Positions 55,938 through 64,000 of a stretch of DNA of 64,000 nucleotides are shown one piece after another (the stretch's first letter is position 1; each line of letters begins with the position of its first letter). Below the pieces are notes generated by a model. That model ran no database searches. It was not told where the DNA came from and saw nothing but the letters and a program-made list of their open reading frames with translations. Location of the stretch: contig NZ_JAFFSU010000034.1 of the NCBI RefSeq assembly GCF_017948455.1, positions 1 to 64,000 on the forward strand, in the 5' to 3' direction. The translations under genes were made by a program, and so were the position numbers. The DNA comes from Streptomyces sp. GESEQ-4. GTDB lineage: Bacteria > Actinomycetota > Actinomycetes > Streptomycetales > Streptomycetaceae.

Positions 55938-56389
55938 TCTTCCAGCAGGGGCGGGGGCGCCGCCGGGTCCGGTTCGATGACCGTGGTGGGATCACGGTGT
56001 TCGTCGCGGTGTGCGTGGTCGCGCTGCTCGGCATCGTCGGCGTGGCCGTCGACGGCGGCGGCAAGATGCGCGCCACCGAACGCGCCGACTTCATCGCCGG
56101 GGAGGCTGCCCGGGCGGGCGGGCAGGCCATCGACCCTGCCCAGGCCATCACCGGCGAGGCGGTCGTCGTCGATCCGCAGGATGCGCAGGCCGCAGCCCAG
56201 GAATACCTGCGCTCCGTCGACGCTGCCGGCACGGTGACCGCATCCGCCGACGGCAAGACGCTCACCGTGACCGTCAACGGCTCGTACGACACGAAGTTCC
56301 TGCCCGTGATCGGGATCGGCTCAATGCCGGTGACCGGTCACGCCACGGCCACCCTCCTGCACGGCGTCGCCGCTCCCGAAGGACCATGA
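55934..56389 (+). CDS. TadG-like pilus-assembly protein, 151 aa
   Basis: DDRGGITVFVAVCVVALLGI then VGVAVDGGGKMRATERADFI is the N-terminal TadG signature. The C-terminal VWA part found in long TadG proteins is missing, as in many actinomycete versions. It overlaps both neighbours by 4 bp. Confidence 0.75.
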   Translation: MIFQQGRGRRRVRFDDRGGITVFVAVCVVALLGIVGVAVDGGGKMRATERADFIAGEAARAGGQAIDPAQAITGEAVVVDPQDAQAAAQEYLRSVDAAGTVTASADGKTLTVTVNGSYDTKFLPVIGIGSMPVTGHATATLLHGVAAPEGP

Positions 56390-59300
56390 TGCGCACCAGC
56401 CACTCCCCCGCCGCCCGAGGCCGCACCCTGGCCAGGGTGCTCAAGGCCGTGTGCAGCCTGCTCGTCCTGACCGGCGCGGTCGCCGGGCTGCCGCTCGTGC
56501 TGGCCTGGGCCACCCCGGTGGTCTGGGATGCCGGCCGCGACGACCTGGCCCATCTGCTGGACCGGCAGGACACCGGCGCCGCCTTCCTGATGCTGCTCAT
56601 CGCGGTGGGGTGGATCGGCTGGGGGCAGTTCGCGTTCTGCGCGATCCGGGAGCTGGTCGCCCAGTTGCGCGGCCGGACGTGGCACGCACCGCGGGGGCTG
56701 AGTTCCTCGCAGCGGGCCGCGGCCGCGCTGATCGGGAGCATCCTGGTCCTCCTGCCGACGAGTTCGGCCCTGGCCTCCTCCCCCGCCCACGCCGCACCAG
56801 CCGCGAGCGCCGCCCCCGTGCCCGGGCAGGCCCAAGCCCGGCAGACGACCGAGGCCGACACCGGCTCGGAATCTGCCGCGCACACGCCGGCCTCCCGCAC
56901 GACCTACACGGTGCGCGAGACGCGGCCGGCGGAGAGCCTGTGGGGCATCGCCGAGCGGGAGTTGGGCAACGGCGAGCGGTGGCGGGAGATCGCCGACCTG
57001 AACGAGGGCCGCCCCATGGTCGACGGCCAGGTCTTCCACGCCAACGGCTTTCTGCAGCCCGGCTGGCAGCTTCAGATGCCCTCAACCGCCACAGCCGCGG
57101 GAGGAGTTCGTACGCAGCTGGATGACAGCACCCCGGCTGCCGACGCGAGCGGGCACACCGTCACGGTCCACTCGGGCGACTACCTGTCGAAGATCGCGGA
57201 GGAGGAGCTCGGCGACGGCGGCGAGTGGCCGAAGCTGTTCGAGGCCAGCCGGGGCAAGCCGCAGCCGCACGGCCTGCCCGCCATCTCCGACCCGGATGTC
57301 ATCTACGCGGGGCAGCAGGTCACTGTGCCCGGAGCCCAGCCCGACCAGCCGGGCCAGGGCCGTGGCCTGGGTGATGAGCCGGGCAGCCAGGAGACCGCTC
57401 CCCCGGCCACCGAGAAGCCCGACGGCCCACAGAATCCGGGCGCGGGCACGGATCAGGCCCCAGCGCCGAGCCAGAGCACCGCGCCTGCACCGCAGTCGTC
57501 GGCCCCCGACACGCCGGCCAGTCGCCCCGCCCAGCAGCCCGGGCAGGAACAGGTCTCCCCTTCCGCTCCGGCCGCCGCGACACCCGACCCCAGTGCCGCA
57601 TCATCTGCCCCCGCACGGTCGGCGCCGACTGAACCGTCCGGCACCGTGGCCTCCTCCCCCGCCACCACGGCGTCCGAGACCCCAGCATCGGCTCCGGCCA
57701 GCAGCCAACTGAACCTGCGCACCGTGCTCGGCGCCGGCGCACTGCTGGCCGCCGCCGTCACCGGTGCCCTCGCCCTGCGCCGGACACTGCAGCGCCGCCG
57801 CCGCAAGCCCGGCGAGACGATCGCCATCGCCTCGGAAACGTCCACGGCAGAGGCCCAGTTGGCGGCGGCCGCCGAGCCGGACGGCGCAACCCGCCTGGAC
57901 GCGGCGCTGCGGACCCTGGCCCACCACGCGGCCCAGCAGGAGGACACCGCGCTCCTGCCGCCGCTGCGGGCGGCCCGGATCGGCGCCCGCACGGTGGAGG
58001 TACTGCCCGAGGACCGCGTCCACGAGCCGCAGGCGCCCTTCGCCTCCGGGCAGGGCGGATGGTGGGTCCTGCCCGCCGATGCCGTACTCCTGGACGAAGA
58101 GACCGCCCGCGAGGTGCCCGCGCCGTATCCCGGGCTCGTCACAATCGGCCGCACCGCGGCGGATGACCTCCTGCTGCTCAACCTCGCGCACCTTCCCGCA
58201 CTGCTGCTGGACGGCAACCCGGTCCACATCACCGAGGTGTGCACCTCGCTCGCCGTGGAACTCGGGATGAGTCCGTGGGCGAGCGACGTCGAAGTCGTCA
58301 CCGTCGGGTTCGGTGAGGACCTGCCGCAGTTGCTGCCCACCGCGCGGATCGCTCACATGCGGCAGGCTGCGCACGCGCTGCGCGATCTGAGCGAACGGCT
58401 GCTGGAAGCGCACCAGATACCCGAAACCCAGCATCAGCCGTATCTGCTGCTGTGTGCGTCCTTGCTGGACGCGGACACGGCCTGGCAGTTCGCTGATGTC
58501 ATCGACAAGGCGGGCGCGGCCCCCGTCACGCTGATCGCGCCGGCGAGCACGGCGGCTGCGCACTTCCCGGAGGCGGAGATCCTCAACGCCTCCCTCAGCG
58601 AACCGCAGCACCTCGACTACGTCGGCACCGACATCACGGTGCAGCGCCTGGAGCACGCTGCCTACTTGCAGATCACCACGGCCCTGAGGGTGTCCGGACA
58701 GCCGTCCCACCCGGCCGAGGGCCCCTGGCAGGACGTCCCGGACGAGCCCGACAGCATGCAACAGCCCGGGCAGACCGTTCCGGAGGAGTCCACCGCGCCC
58801 GCCACCGCCGCTGCCACCAGTCGCGCGACGGCGTCGGCGGACCCGAGCGGCGAGGTCTTCCCGGCCTTGCTCGCCGCCACCACCGATCCGTCTGGGCTCC
58901 GCCTCCTGTCCTCCGCCGCGTCGTCGACCATGCCTGCCGACGAACCCGACAAAGCCGTCGAAGCAACAGCGCCTGTGGCCCCCGCGCCCTCGGCGGCCGC
59001 GGAAGCCGCCGAGGCGGACGACCAGGAGGACTCCGCCGAAGAACCCACGGCGGCGGAGGCAGAGGAGTGCGAAGCGCACGACCTGCACGCCCCGGAGATC
59101 CGCGTGCTGGGCCCCGTCGAGGTGACAGGCGTGGACAGCACCGGCCACGGCCCGCGGATGGCGCAGCTCGCCGCGTTGTTGTTCTTCCGACCCGGGCGAA
59201 GCGCCGACGTGCTGTGCGCCGACATGGACCCTCTCAGCCCCTGGACGGCGAGCACCCTCAACGCCCGGCTGCAGGGCCTGCGTCGCTCCCTGGGCAACGA

Positions 59301-59835
59301 TCCGGCCGGCAGCCCCTACGTACCGCGCCGCAAAACCGGCGAGGACCCCTACCGGCTCGCCCCCGGCGTGCGCTGCGACTGGATCCGCTTCCTGCAGCTC
59401 GTCGAAAGGGCCCTGCCGATGGGGCAGTCAGGCCTCACCGACCTGGAGAGGGCGCTGACTCTGGTGCGCGGCAAACCGTTCGGCGGCAAGCCCCTGCCCT
59501 GGGCCGAGCCCTACCAGCAGGAAATGATCACGCGGATCATCGACGTCGCGCACACCGTGGCCACCTACCGCACCCCCGCCGGCCCGCACCGTGACCTCAG
59601 CGCGGCCCGCCGGGCCGTCGCGACCGGTCTCGACGTCGACGACACGGCGGAACTGCTGTATCGGGACTGGCTCCGGATCGAGCATGCTGCCGGGAACCGG
59701 CAGGGGCTGCACACCGCCATCACCCGCGTCCAACAGGTCAACCGGGCACTGGACTGCTCACTCGAGACGGAGACCGAGGACCTCATTCGCACCCTCCTCA
59801 CCCGGACCTCTCCTGCACAAGCCCAGGGCAGATGA
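56386..59835 (+). CDS. Membrane LysM protein with SARP/BTAD-like C-terminal domain, 1149 aa
   Basis: Three membrane segments (about 20-42, 66-88, 111-130) precede two LysM repeats (YTVRETRPAESLWGIAEREL at 174-193, and VTVHSGDYLSKIAEEELG near 264). A Pro/Ser/Ala-rich spacer, another membrane segment (about 442-465) and a cytoplasmic part follow. The end (about 903-1149) has IRVLGPVEVTG, a winged-helix-like block and a BTAD-type helical repeat, as in SARP regulators. The layout connects wall binding with a regulator-like domain. It overlaps the TadG-like gene, so it belongs to the Tad operon. Whether it binds DNA is unproven. Confidence 0.75.
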   Translation: MMRTSHSPAARGRTLARVLKAVCSLLVLTGAVAGLPLVLAWATPVVWDAGRDDLAHLLDRQDTGAAFLMLLIAVGWIGWGQFAFCAIRELVAQLRGRTWHAPRGLSSSQRAAAALIGSILVLLPTSSALASSPAHAAPAASAAPVPGQAQARQTTEADTGSESAAHTPASRTTYTVRETRPAESLWGIAERELGNGERWREIADLNEGRPMVDGQVFHANGFLQPGWQLQMPSTATAAGGVRTQLDDSTPAADASGHTVTVHSGDYLSKIAEEELGDGGEWPKLFEASRGKPQPHGLPAISDPDVIYAGQQVTVPGAQPDQPGQGRGLGDEPGSQETAPPATEKPDGPQNPGAGTDQAPAPSQSTAPAPQSSAPDTPASRPAQQPGQEQVSPSAPAAATPDPSAASSAPARSAPTEPSGTVASSPATTASETPASAPASSQLNLRTVLGAGALLAAAVTGALALRRTLQRRRRKPGETIAIASETSTAEAQLAAAAEPDGATRLDAALRTLAHHAAQQEDTALLPPLRAARIGARTVEVLPEDRVHEPQAPFASGQGGWWVLPADAVLLDEETAREVPAPYPGLVTIGRTAADDLLLLNLAHLPALLLDGNPVHITEVCTSLAVELGMSPWASDVEVVTVGFGEDLPQLLPTARIAHMRQAAHALRDLSERLLEAHQIPETQHQPYLLLCASLLDADTAWQFADVIDKAGAAPVTLIAPASTAAAHFPEAEILNASLSEPQHLDYVGTDITVQRLEHAAYLQITTALRVSGQPSHPAEGPWQDVPDEPDSMQQPGQTVPEESTAPATAAATSRATASADPSGEVFPALLAATTDPSGLRLLSSAASSTMPADEPDKAVEATAPVAPAPSAAAEAAEADDQEDSAEEPTAAEAEECEAHDLHAPEIRVLGPVEVTGVDSTGHGPRMAQLAALLFFRPGRSADVLCADMDPLSPWTASTLNARLQGLRRSLGNDPAGSPYVPRRKTGEDPYRLAPGVRCDWIRFLQLVERALPMGQSGLTDLERALTLVRGKPFGGKPLPWAEPYQQEMITRIIDVAHTVATYRTPAGPHRDLSAARRAVATGLDVDDTAELLYRDWLRIEHAAGNRQGLHTAITRVQQVNRALDCSLETETEDLIRTLLTRTSPAQAQGR

Positions 59836-61619
59836 ATGACGAACCGGGGACGATCCGCTGCCCGCACGCAGCCGGAAAGAGACGACCACGCCATACAGCA
59901 CGTAGTGGGAGAGGGGTACGGGTGGCCGCGCCGGTGCAGCTGACACGGACGCACCGGGTTCTGATCGGCGTGGTCGTCTTCGGTGCCGTCATCATCGCCG
60001 GCATCGGCTTCGCGGGTTCGTACGCCGCCGTCCGCGAACTGGCCCTCCAGAAGGGCTTCGGGGACTTCAGTTACGTCTTCCCGATCGGCATCGACGCGGG
60101 CATCTGCGTCCTGCTCGCCCTTGATCTGCTCCTCACCTGGATACGCATACCCTTCCCGCTCCTGCGCCAGACGGCGTGGGTGCTGACGGTGGCGACGATC
60201 GCCTTCAACGGCGCCGCGGCCTGGCCGGACCCGCTGGGCGTGGGCATGCACGCGGTGATCCCGATCCTGTTCGTGGTCTCGGTCGAGGCCGCCCGCCACG
60301 CGATCGGCCGCATAGCGGACATCACGGCGGACAAGCACATGGAGGGGGTCCGCATGACGCGCTGGCTCCTCTCCCCCGTGCCCACGTTCCTCCTCTGGCG
60401 CCGCATGAAGCTCTGGGAGCTCCGCTCCTACGACCAGGTCATCAAGCTCGAGCAAGAACGTCTCGTCTACCAGGCCCGCCTCCGCTCCCGCTTCGGCCGC
60501 AGCTGGCGCCGCAAGGCCCCGGTCGAGTCCCTGATGCCCCTACGCCTCGCGAAGTACGGCGTCCCCCTGGCGGACACAGCCCCCGCAGGACTGGCGGCAG
60601 CAGGCCTCGAACCGACCTTCCGGCCCCCTGCCGAGCGGGCCGGCGCCTCCACCCCGCCAGAACACGCCTCTCTTGAGACACCGGCGGTCCATGACCAGCA
60701 CATGACCAAGCCGGACGGAACAAGGCCGCGACACGTCCCAGCCTCCGCGCCCAAGAAGTCGCCTGCCCCTCAAGAGTCGACCGAGGACGCCGTCGACCGG
60801 CTCGCCGAGTCCTACCAGGCGTACATTGCGCAATTCCACGTCGAGCCGACCGCCGCGCAATGGGCCGTCTGGCTCCGCGACGCGTACGGCATCTCCACCG
60901 CAGCCAGTGCCCCGCTCTCCGAGGAACAGGTCCAGCCCCTGCTCCCGGTACTACCAAGGCGCGCTGTTCCTCACACCGAAGAGATCGCCGTCTCTGAAGA
61001 ACCACAGGCAGACTTCGTCATGAGCGGCAAGGAGCGCGAGTTCACCGGCATCGAATCACCCGCCGATGAGGCTGCCGCCGATCCCGGCGGGCAGGCCGCC
61101 GACGAACTCCCGCAGGAGGAGCACCACCCCGAGGCGGCACCCGCCGGTCTGAGCGCGCAAGCCGCCACGGAGCGGCGCGGCCTGCAGGTGAACACCCCCA
61201 TCGATGCTCCGCTGCCAGGCCACGACGACGTAGCCACGAAGCGAGCCGCCCTCACCACCGTCGACCGCTACTACCTCGCATGGATGGAGTACCAGGCCGG
61301 GCAGGGCGAGGAGCCCACGGCCGAGCAGCTGTCCGCCGCTCTCGCCACCAAGGGCATGTACGGCCGCGGCCGAAAACCGGTCAGCCCCGCCAACCTGCGC
61401 CGCTACCTCCTGCCCTTCCGCCTCTACAACGTCTGGGCCCAGCACCGCGTGCACAGCCCTCAGCCCGCGCTCAACGCCATCGCCCAGGAATGCGCAGCCC
61501 GCGGGATCACCGGTCAGTACAACAAAACCATCACCACCGCTCACCTCACCCACGAAGCCGACGACTTCGAACGACGCTGGCAAGCCCTCACCCACCACCA
61601 CACCAACACGCAACAGTAG
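59832..61619 (+). CDS. DUF2637-family mobile-element membrane protein, 595 aa
   Basis: Four membrane segments in the first 170 residues (for example VLIGVVVFGAVIIAGIGFAG, then VFPIGIDAGICVLLALDLLL) match DUF2637, common on Streptomyces plasmids and integrative elements near spread or transfer genes. A disordered middle is followed by a helical C-terminus (TTVDRYYLAWMEYQAGQGEE). The ATG overlaps the preceding stop. The role is unknown; it ends the long plus-strand operon. Confidence 0.72.
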   Translation: MNDEPGTIRCPHAAGKRRPRHTARSGRGVRVAAPVQLTRTHRVLIGVVVFGAVIIAGIGFAGSYAAVRELALQKGFGDFSYVFPIGIDAGICVLLALDLLLTWIRIPFPLLRQTAWVLTVATIAFNGAAAWPDPLGVGMHAVIPILFVVSVEAARHAIGRIADITADKHMEGVRMTRWLLSPVPTFLLWRRMKLWELRSYDQVIKLEQERLVYQARLRSRFGRSWRRKAPVESLMPLRLAKYGVPLADTAPAGLAAAGLEPTFRPPAERAGASTPPEHASLETPAVHDQHMTKPDGTRPRHVPASAPKKSPAPQESTEDAVDRLAESYQAYIAQFHVEPTAAQWAVWLRDAYGISTAASAPLSEEQVQPLLPVLPRRAVPHTEEIAVSEEPQADFVMSGKEREFTGIESPADEAAADPGGQAADELPQEEHHPEAAPAGLSAQAATERRGLQVNTPIDAPLPGHDDVATKRAALTTVDRYYLAWMEYQAGQGEEPTAEQLSAALATKGMYGRGRKPVSPANLRRYLLPFRLYNVWAQHRVHSPQPALNAIAQECAARGITGQYNKTITTAHLTHEADDFERRWQALTHHHTNTQQ

Positions 61620-61719
61620 GTCCGCGACCGCACGCCGCCCGCGCATCGGCTGCACCAACGGTGTTGAGTAGGCCGAAGCTGCCAGCCGTGACTACAGCCA
61701 GGACGCCTGAGCATGGCGG

Positions 61720-62523
61720 TCAGGGCTTGGCGTTCCGGTGCTCGGCCCAGGCTTGTGCCGCGTGCTGCATCGGCTTGGCCCAGTCGTCTGTGCTCTCGCC
61801 AGCGATCGAGTCCCACAGTCGGTGCTGGACGCGAGCGAGCGCGTCAAGGCCGGCGGGCGGGGCGTCCTGCCATGCTGAGTGCGCGGCGGCCTCACTCTCG
61901 GCCTGGCCGGGGGTGTGGCCATGGGCGATGAGCCACAGCAGCCACAAGGCGGGGTCGATCCATGCCGCGCCGGTCGACGCCCACCCCCAGTCGACGAACA
62001 GGGCTCCGCGGTCCGTCATGAGGACGTTGTGCGGGTTCCACTCGGTGTGGAGCAGGCGGTTTCCGGTGAACCAGGACAGGTCTGCGGGGTCGTCGACGTA
62101 GGTCCTGAGCCGGTGCGGCATGGTCTTCAGTTCGACGTCCGGGGCGGGTACGTCGGCCAGCCTCGTCATGGTGGCCATGACCGCCGGTAGGTCGGGGGAG
62201 CCGGGCGTGAAGTCGGCGTGTCCGCCATTGATGTGTTCGAAGCCGAGGAGACTCCACCCGTCCTCTTCCACATGCCAGTGGAGCTCAGGCGCGATGTTCC
62301 TCACGTACGGGCCGACGTCCGCTTCCCGCTTCTGTGTCCAGACCCACGGGTGATCGAGCGGGAGACCTTTGACGAACAGCGTGCGATCCGCCGTGTGCAC
62401 GCGAGCGGCGATGGCGCTGTTGCGGCCCGCTTTCACGGTCTCGACGCCGGCGATGGGACCGCTGGCCTTTTCGATCAGCCGCAGCACGGCGTCCGGTAGC
62501 TCGGTCAGGCGCGGGGTGGGCAT
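61720..62523 (-). CDS. Aminoglycoside-phosphotransferase-like kinase, 267 aa
   Basis: The C-terminal lobe has the kinase-like catalytic loop LLHTEWNPHNVLMT (H-x-E/D-x-x-x-x-N) and FVDWGWASTGAAWID (DxD-like). The N-lobe has VKAGRNSAIAARVHTADRTL and a Lys in TLFVKGLP. APH-fold kinases phosphorylate small molecules; here the neighbours suggest a role in maturation of, or immunity to, the peptide product. The ATG at 62523 has TTGGAGG upstream. The usual catalytic Asp in HxD is replaced by Glu (HTEWN), which is notable. Confidence 0.7.
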   Translation of the reverse strand: MPTPRLTELPDAVLRLIEKASGPIAGVETVKAGRNSAIAARVHTADRTLFVKGLPLDHPWVWTQKREADVGPYVRNIAPELHWHVEEDGWSLLGFEHINGGHADFTPGSPDLPAVMATMTRLADVPAPDVELKTMPHRLRTYVDDPADLSWFTGNRLLHTEWNPHNVLMTDRGALFVDWGWASTGAAWIDPALWLLWLIAHGHTPGQAESEAAAHSAWQDAPPAGLDALARVQHRLWDSIAGESTDDWAKPMQHAAQAWAEHRNAKP

Positions 62524-62545
62524 CAATCCTCCAAGAGGTCTGGTC

Positions 62546-62569
62546 GGGGCCGTGCGTGAGCACGGCCCC
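62546..62569 (-). terminator. Hairpin between RiPP precursor and kinase gene
   Basis: GGGGCCGTGC (62546-62555) and GCACGGCCCC (62560-62569) form a perfect 10-bp stem with a GTGA loop, 12 nt after the precursor stop. It could end most transcripts after the precursor, giving it in excess over the kinase. Confidence 0.6.
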
Positions 62570-62580
62570 GGCACAGTGGG

Positions 62581-62721
62581 TCAGTTGTACGGGTTGTCGT
62601 CGCCGCAGCCCGGGACGGTGCCTGCGGTCAGCGCTTCAACGTCCTCGACGAGAACGATCGTGTCGGGGTCCTCGACGACGGGCTCCGGCCTGCGTGTCAG
62701 TTCGATCATGACGGCGGTCAT
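62581..62721 (-). CDS. Putative RiPP precursor peptide, 46 aa
   Basis: The ATG at 62721 lies 2 nt after the radical SAM stop and has CGAGGTAG upstream; a second ATG at 62709 would shorten the leader by four residues. The acidic leader contains TIVLVEDVEALTAG, and the end is VPGCGDDNPYN, a short Gly/Cys/Asp/Asn-rich core candidate. Such a small acidic peptide beside a SPASM-type radical SAM enzyme is typical of ribosomally made, modified peptides. I do not recognise the core from a known class. Confidence 0.65.
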   Translation of the reverse strand: MTAVMIELTRRPEPVVEDPDTIVLVEDVEALTAGTVPGCGDDNPYN

Positions 62722-62723
62722 CT

Positions 62724-63833
62724 CTACCTCGTTCCGTGTTGGCAGTAGTGCTTCAGTGGTGCCTTCGCCTCCTGGAAGACCTTCGCCATCGGCCTGCACA
62801 CCCGGCACGTGCCGGACAGCGTGCAGCCGCTGCATCCTCCGGTGCGAAGCATCAGGGACTCGGCTATCTCGCCGAGCCGGGTCAGGCCTTCCACGCCTTC
62901 GGCGATCAGGTCGATGTTCGGTTCGCGGCCGACCTTGCAGATCGAGGCCCGCCCGAACGGGTCGGCGTGGAAGAACGTCACGCCGGCCGGGCATCCGGTG
63001 AACGGGGCCCGGTTGGTGAGGTACTGGGGTGACTGCGATGGCAGCGGCTCCGCGGTTCCGTGGATCGTCGGCGAGATGTTCGCGTACTCGCGATACGGCA
63101 CGCCGAGTTGCTTCGCCCAGGTCCTCATCGTGTCGAGCTCGTGCACGTTGCCCTGCACGATGATCAGGCTCAGGTCGATGTTCAGACCAGCGTCGACGGC
63201 CTTGTGCAAGCCGGCCCGGAAGCGGCCGAATGCGCCGCGCCTGCGTGTCACCGTGTCATAGGTCGTGGCCGTCGCGCCGTACACGCTCAGCGTCAGCTTG
63301 GCCGGCGGATACGTGCACAGCAGGTTCAGGACGTGGTCCTTGTGCAGCCGGGAACCGTTCGACAGGATCTCCAGCTGCATACCCAGCTCGTACGCGAGTC
63401 GATACGACTCGGGGAAGTCCGGGTCGATGAGCGGTTCCCCGCCGGTGATCTGGAGCCAGATCACGCCCGCCTCCCGCATGACGGCCAGCAGCTTCCGCTT
63501 GCCCTCCATGTCCAGGCCCTCGAAACGCTTCTTGCCGAGGTAGCACATCACGCAGTCGAGGTCACAGCCCAGGTTGATCTCCCACGTCGCCCGGCTGAAC
63601 TCGAGCAGGCCCGCCTCCCGCATCAGGACGACCTCGCCGACCCTTCGGCCCGCCAAGTCCATCTGCCACTGCGCACGTACGGCGTCAACGAGCCACCGGG
63701 GCACGGCGCTGGGCACCGACGCCAGGGCGAGCAGCTCATCGAACTTGGCATGCGGGAGCTGCACGGCTTTGGTGCTACCCGGTCGCAGGATGAGGCGCCG
63801 CCCTCCGAACGGTGTTGCAACGAGCTCGTGCAT
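62724..63833 (-). CDS. Radical SAM peptide-modifying enzyme
   Basis: The 369-residue protein has the CxxxCxxC cluster motif CDLDCVMC (C90, C94, C97), ITGGEPLIDPDF (SAM-binding GGE), LEILSNGSRL and a Cys-rich C-terminus (GCSGCTLSGTCRVC) of SPASM/Twitch type for extra iron-sulfur clusters. The first 80 residues could bind the leader peptide. The ATG at 63833 has GAAGGGAAG upstream. With the adjacent precursor it probably forms a carbon-carbon, carbon-sulfur or oxidative modification; which one is unknown. 63834-64000 shows no gene. Confidence 0.85.
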   Translation of the reverse strand: MHELVATPFGGRRLILRPGSTKAVQLPHAKFDELLALASVPSAVPRWLVDAVRAQWQMDLAGRRVGEVVLMREAGLLEFSRATWEINLGCDLDCVMCYLGKKRFEGLDMEGKRKLLAVMREAGVIWLQITGGEPLIDPDFPESYRLAYELGMQLEILSNGSRLHKDHVLNLLCTYPPAKLTLSVYGATATTYDTVTRRRGAFGRFRAGLHKAVDAGLNIDLSLIIVQGNVHELDTMRTWAKQLGVPYREYANISPTIHGTAEPLPSQSPQYLTNRAPFTGCPAGVTFFHADPFGRASICKVGREPNIDLIAEGVEGLTRLGEIAESLMLRTGGCSGCTLSGTCRVCRPMAKVFQEAKAPLKHYCQHGTR

Positions 63834-64000
63834 GTCGTCTTCCCTTCGTCTGGGGTGGCCGACTGCTGCATGTGGTGGCACTGGCAAGGGTCAGGACAGA
63901 CGGGTGGGGATGGAGGGTCGTCGGTGGTTACCCGAAACGCCGTCGCCAGAGCTCCGGCGTGCTGGTTTCGGACTGAGCGGCACCGTGGCGGCGCGCACAA

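Noticed and set aside
62369..63032. Plus-strand frames opposite the radical SAM and kinase genes
   Set aside because: The minus strand carries the CxxxCxxC and kinase motifs; the plus-strand frames are low-complexity.
1..64000. CRISPR arrays, tRNA or rRNA genes
   Set aside because: No spaced identical repeats of CRISPR type, tRNA-like cloverleaf or rRNA-like sequence was noticed.

Overview
The window looks like mobile, plasmid-type DNA from a Streptomyces or close actinomycete. GC content is high, GTG starts and 4-bp ATGA/GTGA overlaps are common, and the families present are typical of Streptomyces large plasmids and integrative elements: ParB-like protein, replication-relaxation protein, DUF2637 protein, TcpC-type transfer protein, XRE/DUF5753 regulator. 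No rRNA, tRNA or CRISPR array was seen.

Left block (1-17.67 kb, all + strand). After a gene-free leader with small hairpins and six 12-bp direct repeats comes a run of mostly uncharacterised accessory genes, including an LPD29-like protein, a PP2C phosphatase, an adenine-type methyltransferase, a DUF6573-like protein and a ParB-like protein. They are followed by a DpdA-like base exchanger, a Mom-like protein and a PP-loop protein, which together suggest a DNA base-modification cassette. Many of these genes share one 5' signature: a TATTATTGATTTT-type -10 region, then at once a hairpin whose stem changes from copy to copy but whose loop is always CGGCAA, then CACCAAC, then the Shine-Dalgarno site. 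Perfect GC-rich hairpins lie downstream of most of the genes. I regard this repeated 5' element as the most interesting signal in the window.

Junction zone (17.67-27.1 kb). The block ends at a truncated peptidoglycan-binding gene. Beyond it lie an intact secreted peptidoglycan-binding protein, IS3 and IS21 transposase remnants, a secreted endonuclease/exonuclease/phosphatase-family protein, and a 1176-residue STAND NTPase with WD40 repeats. A two-gene minus-strand operon follows; its first gene carries a duplicated winged-helix module and could be a replication or transfer regulator.

Transfer block (27.1-43.1 kb). A gene-free region with inverted repeats and a dense TGCGCA cluster precedes a tightly overlapping operon for a type IV-like conjugation machine (TcpC-like, VirB4-like, VirB6-like, lytic transglycosylase/NlpC-P60, VirD4-like coupling ATPase, replication-relaxation protein). 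A VOC protein and a serine hydrolase sit between the 3' end of the last gene and a second, partial copy of that end.

Accessory and Tad block (43.1-61.6 kb). A minus-strand XRE / SAM-methyltransferase / PucR-like operon is followed by a chimeric gene. Next comes a complete-looking Tad-type secretion operon (SAF/CpaB-like, TadZ, TadA, TadB, TadC, small pilin-like protein, three TadE/G-like proteins), ending in a large membrane LysM protein with a SARP-like C-terminus and a DUF2637 protein.

Right end (61.7-63.8 kb, minus strand). A radical SAM enzyme, a 46-residue putative RiPP precursor ending in GCGDDNPYN, a hairpin, and an aminoglycoside-phosphotransferase-like kinase form a compact candidate peptide natural-product locus, possibly continuing past the window edge.
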